A DNA stretch of 64,000 nucleotides from Gammaproteobacteria bacterium. GTDB taxonomy: Bacteria > Pseudomonadota > Gammaproteobacteria > Xanthomonadales > Marinicellaceae. How positions within the stretch are numbered: position 1 is the stretch's first letter; every line of letters starts with the position of its first letter. Of the stretch, positions 28,472 through 36,977 are shown in pieces. The stretch spans positions 62,001 to 126,000 of the forward strand of contig JAUIGR010000003.1 of the NCBI GenBank assembly GCA_030430025.1, given 5' to 3'. The position numbers and the translations under genes are program-made. The notes below the pieces were generated by a model. That model did no database searches. It had not been told where the DNA came from and worked only from the letters and a program-made list of their open reading frames with translations.

Positions 28472-29821
28472 ATGATTCGCGCTCTTCATGTAGTGATACT
28501 GGCAGCTGGTGTTGGTACCCGAATGAAATCCAAAAAACTCAAAGTGTTACACTCGATAGCGGGTGTGCCGATGGTTGAGCATGTTTATCGGTTGGCATTG
28601 TCTTTGTCTCCAAGACAAATAACATTGGTATATGGTCATCAGGGTGAACAGTTAAAGAGTCACTTCGAGGGCCAGTCTGTGAACTGGGCAAAACAAGATC
28701 AGCAGTTGGGGACAGGGCATGCGTTGCAACAGGCTGTTCCTTTTTTTAATGATGATGAGCAGGTTTTGGTGTTGTATGGTGATGTGCCTTTGGTGCAAAG
28801 TAGTGATTTGGTCGATAGAAGTACTGATCAGTTTGTACTGACAGCAGAGGTGATTGATCCTACCGGTTATGGCCGAATTATCAAGTCAGCACATGGCATA
28901 GACGCTATTATAGAAGAGAAAGATGCGACAACAGAACAAAAGAGGATCAAGGAAATCAATTCTGGGATTATTCAGGCTCCTGCTCATTCTTTAAAGAAAT
29001 GGTTGTCACAAATATCAAATGATAACCAACAAAAAGAATATTATTTAACTGATGTGATTGCCTTGGCTGCAAAGGATGGACAGCCTTTTGAAACCATATG
29101 TTTAACCGATGCTCAAGTAGTGAAAGGAGCCAATGATATGGTTCAGTTAGCCGAACTTGAGTCGATCATGCAACAACGCCTGCGTCGACAGTTGATGATT
29201 AGTGGTGTTCGTTTACTAGAACCTGAGAGCATCGACATTCGTGGTCATTTGGAATGTGGGCAGGATGTTGTGATCGACAAAGGAGTGGTGTTAGAAGGGA
29301 GTAATTACTTTGCTGATGATGTCAGAATAGGTGCTCACAGTGTGTTGGTAGATTGTTGTTTAGCTAAGGGGACCGTAGTTAAACCACACTCTGTTTTGGA
29401 GGGTGTTACCACGACTGGTGCTTGCGAAATTGGCCCATTTGCTCGTTTGAGAACAGGAACTGAGTTGGCAGCCGGTGCTAAGATCGGCAATTTTGTTGAA
29501 ACCAAAAAAACCCGATTGGGTCAAAACAGTAAAGTAAATCACTTAAGTTATTTGGGTGATACTGAAGTTGGTCAGAATGTGAATGTTGGTGCAGGTACCA
29601 TTACTTGTAATTATGATGGTGTTAACAAATTCAAAACGATCATAGGTGATGGTGCATTTATTGGTTCTGATTCACAATTGGTTGCTCCGGTGTCTATTGG
29701 ACCTGGTGCGACCATTGGAGCGGGGTCAACCATCACCAAAAATGCACCTGCGGGTGAACTGACGCTTTCAAGAACAGAACAACACACCATTCAAGGGTGG
29801 AAAAAACCAAAGAAAAAATGA
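28472..29821 (+). CDS. glmU: Bifunctional GlcNAc-1-P uridyltransferase / GlcN-1-P acetyltransferase
   Basis: 449 residues from ATG 28472; a TTG one codon earlier is not needed. Makes UDP-GlcNAc for peptidoglycan and LPS. N-terminal pyrophosphorylase motif LAAGVGTRMKSKKLKVLHSI (~residues 10-29); C-terminal left-handed beta helix of hexapeptide repeats from ~250 (e.g. IGPFARLRTG, KIGNFVETKKT). Followed by glmS with one base between, a coupled pair for the same pathway. Confidence 0.96.
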   Translation: MIRALHVVILAAGVGTRMKSKKLKVLHSIAGVPMVEHVYRLALSLSPRQITLVYGHQGEQLKSHFEGQSVNWAKQDQQLGTGHALQQAVPFFNDDEQVLVLYGDVPLVQSSDLVDRSTDQFVLTAEVIDPTGYGRIIKSAHGIDAIIEEKDATTEQKRIKEINSGIIQAPAHSLKKWLSQISNDNQQKEYYLTDVIALAAKDGQPFETICLTDAQVVKGANDMVQLAELESIMQQRLRRQLMISGVRLLEPESIDIRGHLECGQDVVIDKGVVLEGSNYFADDVRIGAHSVLVDCCLAKGTVVKPHSVLEGVTTTGACEIGPFARLRTGTELAAGAKIGNFVETKKTRLGQNSKVNHLSYLGDTEVGQNVNVGAGTITCNYDGVNKFKTIIGDGAFIGSDSQLVAPVSIGPGATIGAGSTITKNAPAGELTLSRTEQHTIQGWKKPKKK

Positions 29822-29822
29822 C

Positions 29823-31655
29823 ATGTGTGGAATAGTAGCAGCAAGTGCCAGACGGAATGTGGTTGAGTTAATCATGAATGGCTTAAAAACTTTAGAGTAC
29901 CGAGGCTATGATTCTGCTGGTATTGCAATAATAGAAGGCAGTGGCATTACCATTAAAAAACAGGCAGGTAAATTAGCCAAATTGCAGACCCAGTTGAATG
30001 AAGAGCCAGTATCGGGAAACAGCGGTATAGGCCATACCCGCTGGGCAACGCACGGAGAACCGACATCAGCCAATGCCCATCCGCATGATTCTAATAATGC
30101 CATTGCAGTTGTTCACAATGGAATCATCGAAAACCACATGCCATTGAAAAAGCATTTGGAAGACCGAGGGTATCAATTTAAATCTGAGACAGATACAGAA
30201 ACGCTGGTACATTTGATTCATGACTATCAAAATCAGGGTATGTCCTTTTCACAAGCCAGTCATCAGGCAATCAGGCAGTTGGATGGAGCCTATGCAGTGG
30301 CGATAACCAGCATGTCTGATCCTGATCGTATCATTGCAGCACGAATGGGTAGTCCTTTGGTGGTGGGTTATGGTGATGGGGAGCATTATGTGGCATCTGA
30401 TGTTCAGGCATTGATTAATGAGACTCGACAGTTCAGCTACCTTGAAGAAGGCGACATTGTGGAAATCACAGCTGATGAGTGTATCATTTATAATGCCAAT
30501 GATGATTGTGTCGAAAGACCGGTCAAAATAGTTAACCTGTCAGCAGAGTCTTTGAGTAAGGATGGTTATGACCATTACATGCTCAAAGAAATTCATGAGC
30601 AACCCACAGCCGTTGCCAATTCCATTGCTGATAGGTTAATAGGTGGTCATGTCAATGATGAATTCATTGATTCACAACTCTGTGAGTTATTAAAAAAAGT
30701 TGAACATATTCACATCATCGCATGTGGTACATCCTATCATGCAGGTATGGTAGCCAGGCATTGGCTAGAAGCATTCGTGGGTTTGCCAACACAAATAGAA
30801 ATCGCCAGTGAATACCGTTATCGGTCACCGGTGGTTCCGAAGAACAGCTTATTCTTGACGATATCACAGTCGGGTGAAACCGCTGACTCATTGGCCGCAT
30901 TGCGATTTGCAAAACAAAGTGGTTATTTATCTACTTTGGCTGTCTGTAATGTCGCCAATTCGACACTGGACAGAGAAACCGATCATTGTTTGTTAACACA
31001 TGCGGGACCTGAAATAGGTGTGGCTTCAACCAAAGCACTGACCACTCAGTTGGCTGTGTTGGCATTATTGGTCTTGAAAATGATGGAAATTCATCAAAAG
31101 GATCCAGCCCGTCGCAGAAGATTGGTAGCTCAATTAAGAACTATGCCTGGTATCATTAATCAAGCATTATTATTGAATGATAAGATCAAAACGATAGCAG
31201 AAAAAATAGCCAAACGTAACAGTGCGTTGTTTCTTGGACGTGGTTTGCATTACCCAATAGCACTGGAAGGGGCTTTGAAGCTCAAAGAAATATCTTACAT
31301 TCATGCTGAAGGTTACCCAGCTGGTGAACTCAAACATGGTCCATTGGCTTTGGTTGATGAAAACATGCCGGTTATCGCGGTTTGTCCTAATGATGAATTA
31401 TTAGAAAAACTCAAGTCGAATATTGAGGAAGTGCGAGCACGGGGTGGAGAACTGTATGTTTTTGTTGATCATAAAAGTGACCACGGTTTGGATGATCGTA
31501 TTGAGCATGTAATCACTTTGGAAGCCAGTGGATCGTTCACTTCACCGATAGTTTTCAATGTCCCGTTGCAATTACTTGCCTATCATGTCGCGGTATTGCG
31601 TGGAACAGATGTTGATCAACCCCGTAATTTGGCGAAATCGGTAACAGTTGAATAA
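29823..31655 (+). CDS. glmS: Glutamine--fructose-6-phosphate aminotransferase
   Basis: 610 residues. First step of amino-sugar synthesis: fructose-6-P plus glutamine to glucosamine-6-P. The nucleophile cysteine follows Met1 (MCGIVAASARRN). The SIS domains begin around residue 290 (HIIACGTSYHAGMVA; SQSGETADSLAA), and the end DQPRNLAKSVTVE is the conserved TnsD target of Tn7-like elements. The stop TAA overlaps an ATG (TAATG) that was the original msrB start. A Tn7-like transposon begins 24 bases downstream. Confidence 0.97.
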   Translation: MCGIVAASARRNVVELIMNGLKTLEYRGYDSAGIAIIEGSGITIKKQAGKLAKLQTQLNEEPVSGNSGIGHTRWATHGEPTSANAHPHDSNNAIAVVHNGIIENHMPLKKHLEDRGYQFKSETDTETLVHLIHDYQNQGMSFSQASHQAIRQLDGAYAVAITSMSDPDRIIAARMGSPLVVGYGDGEHYVASDVQALINETRQFSYLEEGDIVEITADECIIYNANDDCVERPVKIVNLSAESLSKDGYDHYMLKEIHEQPTAVANSIADRLIGGHVNDEFIDSQLCELLKKVEHIHIIACGTSYHAGMVARHWLEAFVGLPTQIEIASEYRYRSPVVPKNSLFLTISQSGETADSLAALRFAKQSGYLSTLAVCNVANSTLDRETDHCLLTHAGPEIGVASTKALTTQLAVLALLVLKMMEIHQKDPARRRRLVAQLRTMPGIINQALLLNDKIKTIAEKIAKRNSALFLGRGLHYPIALEGALKLKEISYIHAEGYPAGELKHGPLALVDENMPVIAVCPNDELLEKLKSNIEEVRARGGELYVFVDHKSDHGLDDRIEHVITLEASGSFTSPIVFNVPLQLLAYHVAVLRGTDVDQPRNLAKSVTVE

Positions 31656-31732
31656 TGGACGAAACGCTAAAAAAAGAATTGTCGGTAGGTAATATAGTTT
31701 CACCCTGTAAAATAGAGATTCACATTGTGTAA
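31655..31732 (+). pseudogene. msrB: Orphaned 5' end of msrB, running into the transposon
   Basis: ATG 31655-31657 overlaps the glmS stop. It encodes MDETLKKE up to 31678, then enters the transposon, whose first base completes a TTG codon, and stops at 31730-31732 after 25 codons. Joining 31655-31679 to 56111-56475 restores one uninterrupted 129-codon msrB frame, and the sequence MDETLKKELKKRLDSDSYHV reads naturally. This is the head left behind by the insertion. Confidence 0.85.
31675..31679. repeat. Target-site duplication, glmS-proximal
   Basis: AGAAT, directly before the terminal TGTCG of the element and 20-24 bases after the glmS stop. Matches 56106-56110 exactly. Tn7-family elements make 5-bp duplications at this location. 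Confidence 0.9.
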
Positions 31733-31747
31733 TAGAGTTTCACCCTC
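31680..31747. repeat. glmS-proximal transposon end with three tandem TnsB-like sites
   Basis: Terminal TGTCG at 31680, then 18-base sites at 31690-31707 (TAATATAGTTTCACCCTG), 31710-31727 (AAATAGAGATTCACATTG) and 31730-31747 (TAATAGAGTTTCACCCTC). They repeat every 20 bases, a dense array like the right end of Tn7. Confidence 0.85.
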
Positions 31748-32159
31748 AGCACTAATTAGTCCTACTTTTGACGAATAATTATGATTTGAATTTAATGATC
31801 GTTCTCATTAATAAAAGTCATAACGTAGAAGATGGGTGTTTTAAATCCTTATGTGGCTTTGTCTGATTTCCTGTCTCATTGTTGGATAATTTTGTGAGAG
31901 GATGACTAACACCACATTCATCTGCCTTGAACTTGAAAATCAAATAAAGCCAGAGAAACCTTCTATTCTTCAAAGCTTCCTTAAGAGACTATATTTGAGA
32001 TTGTGGATACACGAATTGTTTACAGTCTCCTACATGTACACCTATCATCTATGTCACTTCCAGAAGTAGGTGCGAATATCCACAAGTAAATGCATATGCC
32101 CGATTTCCAATGGTCCTTTGGGAGAATGAGTTGATTAGTTGAATTTACATACATTTTCA
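31748..32159. other. Non-coding stretch inside the left end
   Basis: About 410 bases between the end array and the stop of the primase-helicase. No frame worth calling, no further TnsB-like site, no strong hairpin seen. Confidence 0.5.
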
Positions 32160-34532
32160 CTAACGCATTTCGATTTCATAGCCCATCGATTTATATCCCT
32201 TTTCACGTTTGCGAAACATTCGCTGTAGCATTGGCAGAGATGCATCAATATAATCATGTATTGAGACCTGTTCTTTGCCGTCAGATTCACGGTGAATTCG
32301 CCCTGCGTACTGTGCTAATGACCCTTTCCATGAAATAGGCATTGCAAGGAAAAGGCAATCTAGTTTAGGTAAGTCGAAACCTTCGCCTACATATTTACCT
32401 GTTGCAACAATTACCTGCGCATGTGGCAATTGTGCATTAGCATCTTTAAAATCTTGGGCTTTCATTGCCCCTCTTAGAATTACTGTAGTTATACCTGCAT
32501 CTATCAACATTTGATTAATGGATTCTGCATGTTGCCTCCGCTCTGTTAAAACAAGTGGATGTTTTCCAGCATTGGTTTGAGTAATTACGTCTGCAACAAT
32601 CTTTTTGGAGCGAGCTTCGTTTTCCATAAGCCATTTATATACATCCGTAATTTTGGGGCGGGCATCAGATTCTGTGAATTCGGCTGGGGGCTGATCATCC
32701 AGTTCCTTAGCGATGACCTGCTGCTTGAAGTGATCAGAATGACTTGCTTTTACACTGTGTCGAACTGGACCGGCAGTCATAAAAATAATTTTCTCATGAC
32801 CATCTTGTCGATAAGGGGTGGCAGTAAGGCCTAATACATATCTTGCTCTCACTTCATTCAATACCATCTCGAAACTAGGCGCCGATATATGGTGGCATTC
32901 ATCAATGATTACTTGCCCATAGTCCTGAACCAGTTGATTGATGGTATTATCTTTTTTATTGACTAAGCTCTGGTAAGTTGCAATATCTATGATCTTACTT
33001 GGTTTTTTCTTTCCACCACAATAAACTCCGATTTGGGCATCGGGAAGGAACGCCTTTAAACGTTCTTGCCACTGACTAAGAAGTTGTCTGTTGTGAGTCA
33101 ATATCAATGTGTTTGTCTTACGTTTTGCAATAATACCAATCGCAGTGACCGTCTTACCAAAGGCAGTAGGAGCATGCAATATTCCGGTATCATGTTCAGT
33201 CATTGCTTTAACTGCTTTAGATTGGTCTTTATGAAGTTTGCCAATAAAATGTAACGACTTAAGCGGAACCCCATGATTACGTTTGTCTTCAACTTCAGTA
33301 ACTATACTATGTTCCTTCAGAAGTGTAACTGCATCATCGAAGCATCCTCTGGGAATGGATAACCATTTAGTTTTTGAGGGCCCTGTCTCGACCTTTGCGC
33401 AGGTTATATATCTGGGTATTCCATGAGTAGAAAACCGCATTGCTTGTGTCTTAAAGAATACTGGGTTTGAGAAACTTGCTAGTCTTTTAAGTCTTGTGAT
33501 TAGCGGGGGAGGCAATTCATCAATACTTATGTATATGGAGTTTGCCAGTGTGAGAGTTATGTTATCAGGACAGTTTTCAATTTTTTCATGAACCAATTTG
33601 GCACTTTTTTCCCATGGTAATTGTTCGTTAACTTCTTGGGCATCAACTGAACATAATGCATTGGACTTCATCTTTGTAATAAGTTCACGCAGCTGTTTTT
33701 TTGAAAGCTTCTCTAATTGATTAAGGAATTTCCACTGATCTTCATAGGGTTGTAAGTTGATATTGACAAACAGGCTATTGCCTTGCTTTCTTACTCCATG
33801 CTGTAACGGCAAAGCAATAAGGTTTCCAAACCCACCATCAGGCATAGTGTCTTGATTTGGGAAAAATCGATCATAGGACTCAAAGGAAAGATCAGGATAA
33901 CTTTCCATTGCCTTGTCCAGCAGGTTAAACCCTAATAATCGAGCGTCTTTGGCAGATACTACATCTGAGAAAAACACCCAAAGATGGGCGCCATTACCGG
34001 ATCTTGAAATTTCAATAGCATGAGGAACCTTTAGCTCATAACAGACTTTAGCTACTGCACCCACAGCTTCCTGCCAATCAGTTTTGTCAAAGTCAATTGC
34101 GAGTATGTAACAGGTGCTGTCTGATAATAAAGGGTAAAGACCAATAACTTGTTTACCTGTTAGGTGTTGATAGATTTGCTGATCATCAAGGCGTTTGAAT
34201 TTCTGGTGAGAACAGTCCATGCATTTAACTTTAGGTTTTCTGCAGATTCGTGGCGCCCACTCATTGTGACAAGCAACGGAATATCCACTTAACCCTTTGG
34301 TATTTTGCCATCTGTTGGCAAATACATCTGTACGACCTTTGAACAGCTGTTTGAATAGAGCAATTTTTTGATTGACTGAAACTGGTATAGAGTCTTGTGT
34401 TTCAATCTTTGAATGGTTACTAGTCTCTAATAAGGCATTTCTTTCAGTTAACAACTTTTCTCTTTTGTTGTTTATCTGCTTTAGCTCGTGGTCAATTTTT
34501 TGAAGTTTATTCTGTAGCTCTGGATCTAACAT
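32160..34532 (-). CDS. TOTE-type primase-polymerase fused to SF2 helicase
   Basis: About 790 residues from ATG 34532 (MLDPELQNKL). After an N-terminal coiled coil comes a CxxC-bearing segment (CRKPKVKCMDCSHQKF, ~97-112) and an archaeo-eukaryotic primase fold: the metal-binding AIDFDKTDW (~145-153) and SRSGNGAHLWVFF (~176-188). The helicase has Walker A APTAFGKTVTAIG (~454), IIDECHHI (~542), GLTATPYRQDG and YAGRIHR. This AEP-helicase fusion is known from TOTE-class conflict systems. It lies next to the glmS-proximal end, separate from the dnd genes. Likely an accessory defence or repair protein. Confidence 0.82.
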   Translation of the reverse strand: MLDPELQNKLQKIDHELKQINNKREKLLTERNALLETSNHSKIETQDSIPVSVNQKIALFKQLFKGRTDVFANRWQNTKGLSGYSVACHNEWAPRICRKPKVKCMDCSHQKFKRLDDQQIYQHLTGKQVIGLYPLLSDSTCYILAIDFDKTDWQEAVGAVAKVCYELKVPHAIEISRSGNGAHLWVFFSDVVSAKDARLLGFNLLDKAMESYPDLSFESYDRFFPNQDTMPDGGFGNLIALPLQHGVRKQGNSLFVNINLQPYEDQWKFLNQLEKLSKKQLRELITKMKSNALCSVDAQEVNEQLPWEKSAKLVHEKIENCPDNITLTLANSIYISIDELPPPLITRLKRLASFSNPVFFKTQAMRFSTHGIPRYITCAKVETGPSKTKWLSIPRGCFDDAVTLLKEHSIVTEVEDKRNHGVPLKSLHFIGKLHKDQSKAVKAMTEHDTGILHAPTAFGKTVTAIGIIAKRKTNTLILTHNRQLLSQWQERLKAFLPDAQIGVYCGGKKKPSKIIDIATYQSLVNKKDNTINQLVQDYGQVIIDECHHISAPSFEMVLNEVRARYVLGLTATPYRQDGHEKIIFMTAGPVRHSVKASHSDHFKQQVIAKELDDQPPAEFTESDARPKITDVYKWLMENEARSKKIVADVITQTNAGKHPLVLTERRQHAESINQMLIDAGITTVILRGAMKAQDFKDANAQLPHAQVIVATGKYVGEGFDLPKLDCLFLAMPISWKGSLAQYAGRIHRESDGKEQVSIHDYIDASLPMLQRMFRKREKGYKSMGYEIEMR

Positions 34533-34640
34533 CTTATATACCTTGATTGTTAACGACTGATGTCCACTTGTAATTTTAACCAATCAAGCACATTGTAGAT
34601 TTTAATTGAAACATAGAGTTTACTATCCACAATGGCCTGA

Positions 34641-35762
34641 TTAGATCAGCTTGACTAAGTGATTTAGAAGATTATCAATTGAAAATTTAGGTGTCAAATG
34701 GCACCAAGACATTCTTATAGCTGATTCAATAACATCGTTATTCAAACCCATTTCGACTAAAACATGAGACTTTTCATACTTACCTGAATTACAGGCTGAC
34801 CCATTTGAAATAGCGACAAAATCTTTGAGTACTAGAATAGCTGCTTGTGAGTTCACTCCTGGTATCGAAAAGTTTACAGTATAAGGGGATGTATTTTTGC
34901 CGTTTATTACGGCTCCAAACTTTTTTAAACCAGCAAGGACACTTTCTTTTATTTTTGAAGCTTGACTTATCCAAGAGTTTTGATTTTCAAGTGAAATTTT
35001 ACAAGCAAGGCCAAAACCAGCAATTAGATGTGATGGAACTGTGCCTGGCCGCAACCTCCCTTCATGATCTCCGCCAAAAATTATAGGCTTAAGGGGTGGC
35101 GTTACATACTTTCTCTTTCTCGTTATTAATGCACCTACACCTTTGGGAGCGTACATTTTATGGCCACTTACGCTCATCAAATCAATGCGAGTATTTTCAA
35201 GCCCTAAATTGAATTTACCAAAGCTTTGCGCTGCATCAACATGAAAATAGGCATCATGGACTGACAACAGTTCACAAATTTGTTTTAGAGGACTGATACA
35301 ACCAGTTTCGTTGTTCACATGCATAATAGATACAAGAAATGTGTCACCTCGTAATGATGATTTTAGTTCTTCTAGGTTTATCTCACCGAATTTATTTACT
35401 TCCAAATAAGTTACCAAGAACCCTTTCTTTTCTAAATGCTTAATCGGCTCTAAAACTGACTTGTGTTCAACTTTAGTCGTGATAATATGTTTTTTGTTTG
35501 AGTCTCTAGCATATTCAGCAAGGCCCAAAATTGCTATATTGTTACTTTCTGTTGCCCCACTTGTGAATACCACATCATTCTTATTGGAGTTTGCCAGTTC
35601 TGCTACAGCTGATCTTGCATCAGTTACATACTTTTTAGCGTTAACTCCGTAAGAATGTGTATTACTACTGGCGTTTCCAAATTCTTCCGTCATTAACTTA
35701 TAAACAAGGTCAGCTACGTCCTTGCTTACTGGTGTGGTTGAATTGCAGTCAAGATAAATCAT
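34641..35762 (-). CDS. dndA: DndA cysteine desulfurase
   Basis: 373 residues. PLP enzyme that mobilises sulfur from cysteine for DNA phosphorothioation. The start MIYLDCNSTTPVS is typical. PLP lysine in SVSGHKMYAPKGVGALI (~residues 196-212), and the catalytic cysteine loop is NGSACNSGKYEKSHVLVEMG (~318-337). Group I NifS/IscS-like length. It is transcribed divergently from dndBCDE across a 120-base shared region, the same arrangement as in the reference Streptomyces locus. Confidence 0.9.
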   Translation of the reverse strand: MIYLDCNSTTPVSKDVADLVYKLMTEEFGNASSNTHSYGVNAKKYVTDARSAVAELANSNKNDVVFTSGATESNNIAILGLAEYARDSNKKHIITTKVEHKSVLEPIKHLEKKGFLVTYLEVNKFGEINLEELKSSLRGDTFLVSIMHVNNETGCISPLKQICELLSVHDAYFHVDAAQSFGKFNLGLENTRIDLMSVSGHKMYAPKGVGALITRKRKYVTPPLKPIIFGGDHEGRLRPGTVPSHLIAGFGLACKISLENQNSWISQASKIKESVLAGLKKFGAVINGKNTSPYTVNFSIPGVNSQAAILVLKDFVAISNGSACNSGKYEKSHVLVEMGLNNDVIESAIRMSWCHLTPKFSIDNLLNHLVKLI

Positions 35763-35825
35763 TAATAAATAAGTTTGTAATAGCGTGAATAATAAATAAG
35801 ATTTAATATATAATATTCTACATTA

Positions 35826-35862
35826 TTTGTTCTTACGAACAAAGAGATATAGCCACGAACAA
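35826..35862. promoter_or_regulatory. Operator-like repeats between dndA and dndB
   Basis: Inverted repeat TTTGTTC-TTAC-GAACAAA (35826-35843), and a direct repeat ACGAACAA at 35835-35842 and 35855-35862, exactly 20 bases apart. AT-rich promoter-like DNA flanks it. DndB homologues are known to repress dnd transcription from this kind of location; the binding here is inferred. Confidence 0.5.
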
Positions 35863-35882
35863 TCATAAAATTATCAGGGGTC

Positions 35883-36977
35883 ATGAAACAAATTATTTCA
35901 GGAAATCTATTTGCGGCAATCAAGGGATACCAGGCAGACTGTGAATATTATGTGGTGATGTGCCCATTAAAACGTCTGCAAAAGATATTTACTTTTGATG
36001 AGGGGTTGCTTGCTGTAGAAAATAGAGCACAAAGAACAATTAATTTATCTAGAATTCCTGAAATAACGAACTACATTCTATCTAGAAGAAATGAATATGT
36101 GTTTTCTTCAATTACTGCATGTATAAGTGGTGGTTGTGAATTTCATGCAATTGGCGAAAGTGGTCAAGAGAAGAAAATAGGAACTCTAGTCATCGATGAA
36201 GATGCTGATGTTTTTATAACCGATGGACAGCATAGAAATGCAGCAATAAGAGAAGCACTTATTCAAGATTCCTCTCTCAGTAACGAGACAATATCTGTAG
36301 TTTTCTTTATTGATAAAAGCTTAGAGGACAGGCAACGAATTTTTAAAGACTTAAATTTGTACCCAGTAAAAACTGATAGATCTTTAAGTATCACTTATGA
36401 TGACTCTCCATCAGCCAAGCTATCAAAATCTGTAATTTTTAACAGTGAAGTTTTAACAAAACTTGTTCATATGGAAGAAAGCAACCTTGGCCCAAGATCC
36501 AAGAAATTGTTTTCGCACAGCGCATTTAATAAAGCAAATGGTGAATTATTCAAAGAAATTACTGAGGATAATTATAAAGGGCTAATTGAAAAGGCATCTG
36601 AATTTTGGACATCGATTTCAAAGAACCTTACATTTTGGGACTTTGTATTCAAGGATAAAATATCAGCAGGAGAAGTTAGACAGGATTCAATACAGGCTCA
36701 TTCTGTGACGTTGCAAGCAATTGGGCTGGTTGGGAGCCAACTTCTAAATGAAAGCAAAAACTGGAAATCAAAGTTGAGGAAACTAAAAAATATAAACTGG
36801 GAAAAGTCAAATGTAACTGACTGGGAAGGAAGGTGTGTTCATCTTGGAAGAATGCGCAATTCAAAACTAAATGTTGTTTTGACATCAATAAGAATAAAAC
36901 AATTGATTGGTTTAGATTTATCAGACGAGGAAGTCTCTCAGGAAAAACAATTTCAAGAGTGTAAAAATGCAAACTAA
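35883..36977 (+). CDS. dndB: DndB, DGQHR-domain regulator of phosphorothioation
   Basis: 364 residues. The family signature appears as VFITDGQHRNAAIREAL (~residues 110-126), after an N-terminal MKQIISGNLFAAIKGYQADC. In characterised loci DndB is a non-essential negative regulator of dnd expression and PT level. It overlaps dndC by 11 nt, so all of dndBCDE is one transcript. Full length for the family. Confidence 0.9.
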   Translation: MKQIISGNLFAAIKGYQADCEYYVVMCPLKRLQKIFTFDEGLLAVENRAQRTINLSRIPEITNYILSRRNEYVFSSITACISGGCEFHAIGESGQEKKIGTLVIDEDADVFITDGQHRNAAIREALIQDSSLSNETISVVFFIDKSLEDRQRIFKDLNLYPVKTDRSLSITYDDSPSAKLSKSVIFNSEVLTKLVHMEESNLGPRSKKLFSHSAFNKANGELFKEITEDNYKGLIEKASEFWTSISKNLTFWDFVFKDKISAGEVRQDSIQAHSVTLQAIGLVGSQLLNESKNWKSKLRKLKNINWEKSNVTDWEGRCVHLGRMRNSKLNVVLTSIRIKQLIGLDLSDEEVSQEKQFQECKNAN

